DNA from: Flaccisagitta enflata
Lineage: Eukaryota > Chaetognatha > Sagittoidea > Aphragmophora
Assembly (NCBI GenBank): GCA_965153355.1
Contig: OZ231127.1
Coordinates: forward strand, 70,432,001 to 70,496,000
Direction: 5' to 3'
Length of the DNA: 64,000 bases
Part shown: one piece after another, positions 58,982-64,000 of the stretch
How positions within the stretch are numbered: the stretch's first letter is position 1
Layout of the letters: every line of letters begins with the position of its first letter
Notes under the pieces: model-generated
Seen by the model: the letters and a program-made list of their open reading frames with translations, nothing else
The model's database searches: none
Told to the model about the DNA's origin: nothing
Position numbers and translations under genes: made by a program

Positions 58982-59150
58982 CTAACTCTGTCTCTGGCTT
59001 TGTCTCTGTCTATCTCTTATTAAACCTTTGTCTCTGTCTCTGTCTTTGTCTGTCTCTTTCTCTATCTCTGTCTCTCACTTATCAAATTTCTGTCTCTTTC
59101 TCTTTCTCTGTCTCTTTCTCTGTCTCTGTCCCTCACTTAATAAACCTCTC
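58982..59150 (+). repeat. CTCTGT minisatellite, continuation
   Basis: Same unit and TCTCACTTATCAAA spacers as 56030-56898. Confidence 0.9.
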
Positions 59151-59199
59151 CCCTTTTCAATTTAATTAGGGCTTGGGTTAATTTGAGTCCATATTACTG

Positions 59200-60450
<1,251 letters not shown>

Positions 60451-60702
60451 ATGACAAAGTATGAAATGACAACGATGATGACAATGATAATGATGTATGT
60501 GAAACTGCTCCCTCAGTCTCTGACTTTTCTCCCTCCCGAAGAACAAATCTTGAACGCAGTTTTACTCGGTCCATTTGCAAAACAATTTCTAAGCATTTTG
60601 ATTTTTTCTTTTCTTTTCCTCAATACTTCCTTTACAAGATTACACTTTTCCGGCTGATTTTCTTCATCATATTCACCATCGAATTTGGTTAAAGAGAAAA
60701 CA
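60451..60702. other. Unassigned non-coding sequence
   Basis: No structure was recognised. Confidence 0.35.
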
Positions 60703-60780
60703 AGGCCGTATACACGGCTACCAAGTCGCGTGCTGGGTAGTAAGGGCAGTGATAAACATGTCATGAGGTAATATAGGTCT
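60703..60780 (-). mobile_element. Family H element, left-end fragment
   Basis: ACAAGGCCGTATACACGGCT, AAGTCGCGTGCTGGGTAGTAAGGGCAGTGA. It breaks off directly at a family F element. Confidence 0.65.
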
Positions 60781-61352
60781 TGATACCCGTTGCCCTGCTT
60801 TTCCTGTTGAATTTGGTGAGGGAAGCAGCGGCCCCAAGGGCGAAGTCTATAGAACACAGAGGGGACTTTCGTTCGTCCATCCGTCTGTCCGTCCCCCCCC
60901 CCCCCCCCAGGCCCTCTCAGACCTGAAATCTGCCCTCTCAGGCCTGATATCTGGCCTCTCAGGCCTGAAATATGCACTCTCAGGCCTAGAATCTACCCTC
61001 TCAGGCCTGAAATCTGCCCTCTCAGGACTTGAATCTGAGAGGGAAAATCTAAGGCCTGAGAGGGCGTAGAAGGGCAGATTTCAGACCTGAGAGGCCAGAT
61101 ATCAGGCCTGAGAGGGCAGATTCAAGGCCTGAAAGGGCAGATATTAGGCCTGAGAGGGCAGATTTCTGGCCTAAGAGGGTAGATTTCTGCTCTGAGAGGG
61201 CAGATTTCAGGCCTGAGAGGGTAGATTTTAGGCCTGAGTGTGCAGATTTCAGGCCTGAGAGGCCCAACAGGTCGCCCAAGGGCAATATGTGGTCAGCGAT
61301 ACCCGTTGCCCTGCTTTGCATGGTTGTAAATTGGAATGAGAGGCAGGGCAGC
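60781..61352. mobile_element. Family F element, 21-bp core that reverses, rearranged
   Basis: The left module GATACCCGTTGCCCTGCTTT leads to the arm AGCAGCGGCCCCAAGGGC, CTATAGAACACAGAGGGGAC and TTCGTTCG. The core (60905-61262) runs as CTCTCAGGCCTGAAATCTGC units to about 61030. It then runs in the opposite orientation (GCCTGAGAGGGCAGATTTCA). The expected inverted right arm is missing. A second left-end module (ACAGGTCGCCCAAGGGCAAT...CCCGTTGCCCTGC) follows at 61266-61352. Confidence 0.8.
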
Positions 61353-61364
61353 CAAAAAGGCTAA

Positions 61365-61493
61365 TCAGGCGTATGGGCAGGAGCGGTAATACAAACAATG
61401 TCAAAAAACGCTGAAAAAAAAGCAATGTGTCACTATCCGACCGACCAACCGACGGACCCGACAGACATAGCGGGTTATAGAGTCGCGAGTAAA
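61365..61493 (-). mobile_element. Family H element, hairpin half
   Basis: GGGCAGGAGCGGTAA, AAACGCTGAAAAAAAAGC, GACCGACCAACCGACGG, ACATAGCGGGTTATAGAG and a truncated hairpin AGTCGCGAGT followed by AAAA. Confidence 0.65.
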
Positions 61494-63028
61494 AAGAAAA
61501 GATTGAGTGTGGTTATTGGGAAAAAATTATGGCGGCTTTCATTTTTTCTTTTATCCCCTTGGGGCTTCTTTCTTTCCCACTTTATCTGTAATGTTTTCTG
61601 TCTTTTCTGTCTCTTTTCTTTTGGGCCATGTTCTCTTATCATTCTCTAATTTGTTTTCATCCGTTCTTTGTTTCTTTTTCTTTCGTTTCTTTTTGATTCT
61701 CTTTCTGGCAAATGTCAAGAAACGGCAAGTGAGCAGGGGTAGAACTGGCCATTTTTTAAATGATTTAAATTCAACAAAGCTATACATTACTGTATAGCTG
61801 ATGAAGTTACATATACGAATCCATAGAAGAATTTTGTTAACTGAGCTCATTTTTCATGCAAATTAAGCTTAATTAGACAGATTTTGTACACAAGAAAATA
61901 TAAAATTAAGCATACTGTAGTAAAAAAATCAATATTAGAATATTTTTTACCTAAATTATGTTTAAACGCAATAGTGTGAGGATGTTTCACGGAAAAAAGT
62001 CGAAATTTCATGAATTTTCAAAAAATCTCTATAAGCACCATTTTTGGTTGGTTGGGCAGTGCTGTATAAATTTGTTCGGCCAAGCTTTTCTTCATACTAG
62101 TAATGTAGATACTCAACTCAACAACTTTCATGCAAATTTTCAGCCAAATCGGCTAACTCATTCAAAAGTTATGCCACTTTTTCGTTTTTTCATCTGGTAG
62201 GTTGGTTGGGCTGGTTGGGCCGGTTGGACTCATCTTCAGAAGACCAACTATTTTTGCCTGATCTCTCTTGGTAAAGTCTGTTCTCCTGCAAAAAATCATG
62301 GGTATAGCTCGAAGGGTTCATGAGATATGGGCATTTTTGTAAATTGGACAAATTGATTTTTTTTCCTTTTAAGTTTGCAAAATCTTGACCTCCGTTAAGA
62401 AGAAATTAACTACGAGAATCGTTCGATGAGCGTATCAATTCTGTTCACACTTCAGGACTGACAAAATGTAAATTTTCGTTGTGACCAAACCTCTGGCAGT
62501 TAAGACTCCAAATTATCAGGGTAGAAATAAAATTTCACGCTCTTTCACGTGGTGTGGTCAGATTTCATGTAAAATGTGTCATTTCCACGCCATAGTGGCA
62601 TATCTTTAGCGTTAGGTATGCGTTAGGAACAAATTTGGGGGTGTGCGCGAATTGATACGCTCTAAGAAAATTTTTATTTCTCTGCTTAGGATCAACCCAA
62701 TAACATGAAAATGGAAAGGAATGTCCCTCAAGTAGTTGTCCATCGAATTGCATAAGAAAAAATGCTTAAAGTTAAAAAAAAAGGAGGTTAAACAAAATAA
62801 ATATCATGCTATTCAGCCTTGAGAGAAAAAAATCAAAAAAATCGAGCATTGGTAAATTTGAATTATATACCAATTTTCGGTAACTTATAGTTTGCTTACT
62901 AAGTTGAATTTTTTTGTGTATCTTGTGGGACTAGTATTAGTTGATTAAAACTCATAAAATCATAGGAGAAGACATTTCTTGATTGGTTTTGCTTGCTGTT
63001 TTCTACTGGAGACAGAATGGAGACAAGC
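61494..63028. other. Unassigned AT-rich non-coding sequence
   Basis: A GGTTGGTTGGGCTGGTTGGG run at 62200-62222 resembles, on the other strand, the CCAACCAGCCTACC part of the 162-bp repeat at 1091. No genes were recognised. Confidence 0.45.
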
Positions 63029-63831
63029 CAAAACAAGGCCGGATACACGGCTACCCCAGTCGCGTGCGGGTGGGCAGGAGCACTGCTGGAGAAGGTCACC
63101 AGGGCATCTGGGCAGGAGCCGTATGCTCAAAAAGCTCAAAAACACCAAAAAAGTAATAGTCGCAAAAGCGTTAGATGGTCAGCGGTACCCGTTGCCCCTA
63201 TGTGAGTTTATGTGGGTGTGAGGTGGTTAGAGGGGCAGCGGCCCCGAAGGGGCCGATGACCTATGCAGTTTTTATTGCAGGTGGGATGTGAGCCTCCAGA
63301 CTGGGGTGTGAGCCTCGGGGCTGGAATTTAACCCCCTAGGCTAGGATTTGAGCCTCGAGACTGGGATTTGAGCCTTGGGACTGGGTTTTGAGCCTTGGGA
63401 CCGGGATTTGAGCCTTGAGACAGGGATTTGAGCCTCAAAACTGGGATTTCAGCCTTGAGACTGGGATTTGAGCTTCGAGACTGGGATTTGAGCTTCGAGA
63501 CTGGGATTTGAGCTTCGAGACTGGGATTTGAGCTTCGAGACTGGGATTTGAGCCTCAAGACTGGGATTTGAGCCTCGAGACTGGGATTTGAGCCTCGAGA
63601 CTGGGATTTAAGCCTCGAGACTGGGATTTGAGCCTTGAGACCAGGATAGGGGGGGGGGAACACTGAAGGAGAAAAGGGAGAAATTTCCCCCTATGTGAAA
63701 GCATAGGTCATCGGCCCCTTCGGGGCCGCTGCCCAAAAAATGGGACCGACCGACCGACCAACCGACCGACCGACCGACCGACCGACCGACCGACCGACAT
63801 AGCGGGGTGTAGAGTCGCGTAGCACGCGACT
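63029..63831 (-). mobile_element. Family H element split by a family F insertion
   Basis: The left part (63029-63152) has AACAAGGCCGGATACACGGC, GCGTGCGGGTGGGCAGGAGC and AACACCAAAAAAGTAA. The right part (63737-63831) resumes with TGGGACCGACCGACC, a GACC array to 63797, AGCGGGGTGTAGAG and the perfect hairpin AGTCGCG-TAGCA-CGCGACT (63813-63831). Compared with the copy at 23388, only the middle is interrupted. Confidence 0.85.
63153..63736 (+). mobile_element. Family F element, 20-bp core, complete
   Basis: End module TAGTCGCAAAAGCGTTAG, GGTCAGCGGTACCCGTTGCC; left arm GGCAGCGGCCCCGAAGGGGC...CCTATGC (63234-63267); core of about eighteen GGGATTTGAGCCTCGAGACT units (63280-63650); right arm AAAGCATAGGTCATCGGCCC...GGCCGCTGCCC (63697-63733), then an A-run. 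Its insertion into a family H copy defines both borders. Confidence 0.9.
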
Positions 63832-64000
63832 TAAAAGCCCTTTGACCAAATTTTTAGACCCCCTAGGGGTCGGGAGGGTCACAAAAAATGGTTTGAAATT
63901 GTGCAATGGGTAGTTATGAATGTCTTTGAACCATTTAATCCGCATATAATGATGTATCGGAAGCTTGTGCTAACGTAGATTGGTAGAAAGTCCGGCCCTC
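63832..64000. other. Unassigned window end
   Basis: No structure was recognised. Confidence 0.35.

Overview
This window looks like nuclear DNA from an invertebrate animal. Three things point that way: a BEL/Pao LTR retrotransposon (a group known only from animals), a degraded Polinton/Maverick-type element, and the end of a non-LTR (LINE) retrotransposon. A very heavy simple-repeat load surrounds them. I find no convincing host gene, rRNA, intact tRNA or CRISPR array. The species cannot be fixed from sequence alone. A TTAGG-like run at 57.9 kb is compatible with an arthropod, but it sits inside a LINE and is weak evidence.

Layout. 0.6-6.2 kb is a nest of inverted repeats: an outer inverted repeat, a 162-bp tandem array, a hAT-like foldback element with a perfect 8-bp target duplication, and inside that a second hAT-like foldback with its own 8-bp duplication. 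6.2-27.9 kb is non-coding. It carries many copies of two short dispersed families, which I call family H and family F, plus a nested TA-flanked pogo-like pair, several hairpin MITEs and long microsatellites. 28.0-38.2 kb is one complete BEL/Pao insertion: 553-bp LTRs, GCCTA target duplication, gag, protease, reverse transcriptase, RNase H and integrase. Every coding segment is broken by frameshifts or stops. An unrecognised extra ORF lies between integrase and the 3' LTR. 38.2-42.2 kb returns to repeats. 42.2-46.2 kb holds the Polinton-like gene cluster on the minus strand: packaging ATPase, lysine-rich protein, unknown ORFs and a broken integrase. A roughly 70-bp tandem array follows. 48.7-60.4 kb is dominated by very long arrays of GACA, TTC, CT, GAA, CA/GT, CTCTGT and GACGACGAT. 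A 5'-truncated LINE interrupts the CTCTGT array. 60.7-63.8 kb again has families H and F, with an F copy inserted into an H copy.

The most interesting material is in the two dispersed families. Family H elements carry a GGTC/GGAC-type microsatellite and end in a short hairpin next to an A-rich flank. The stem sequence differs between copies but stays self-complementary, so the fold appears to be what is kept. Family F elements have inverted arms containing GGCCCCTTCGGGGCC around a swappable core: either a 20-bp minisatellite or a 21-bp minisatellite that reverses direction mid-array. I know of no exact description of either. H most resembles the microsatellite-bearing, hairpin-ended non-autonomous Helitron relatives (the DINE-1/pearl type). 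That assignment is inference.
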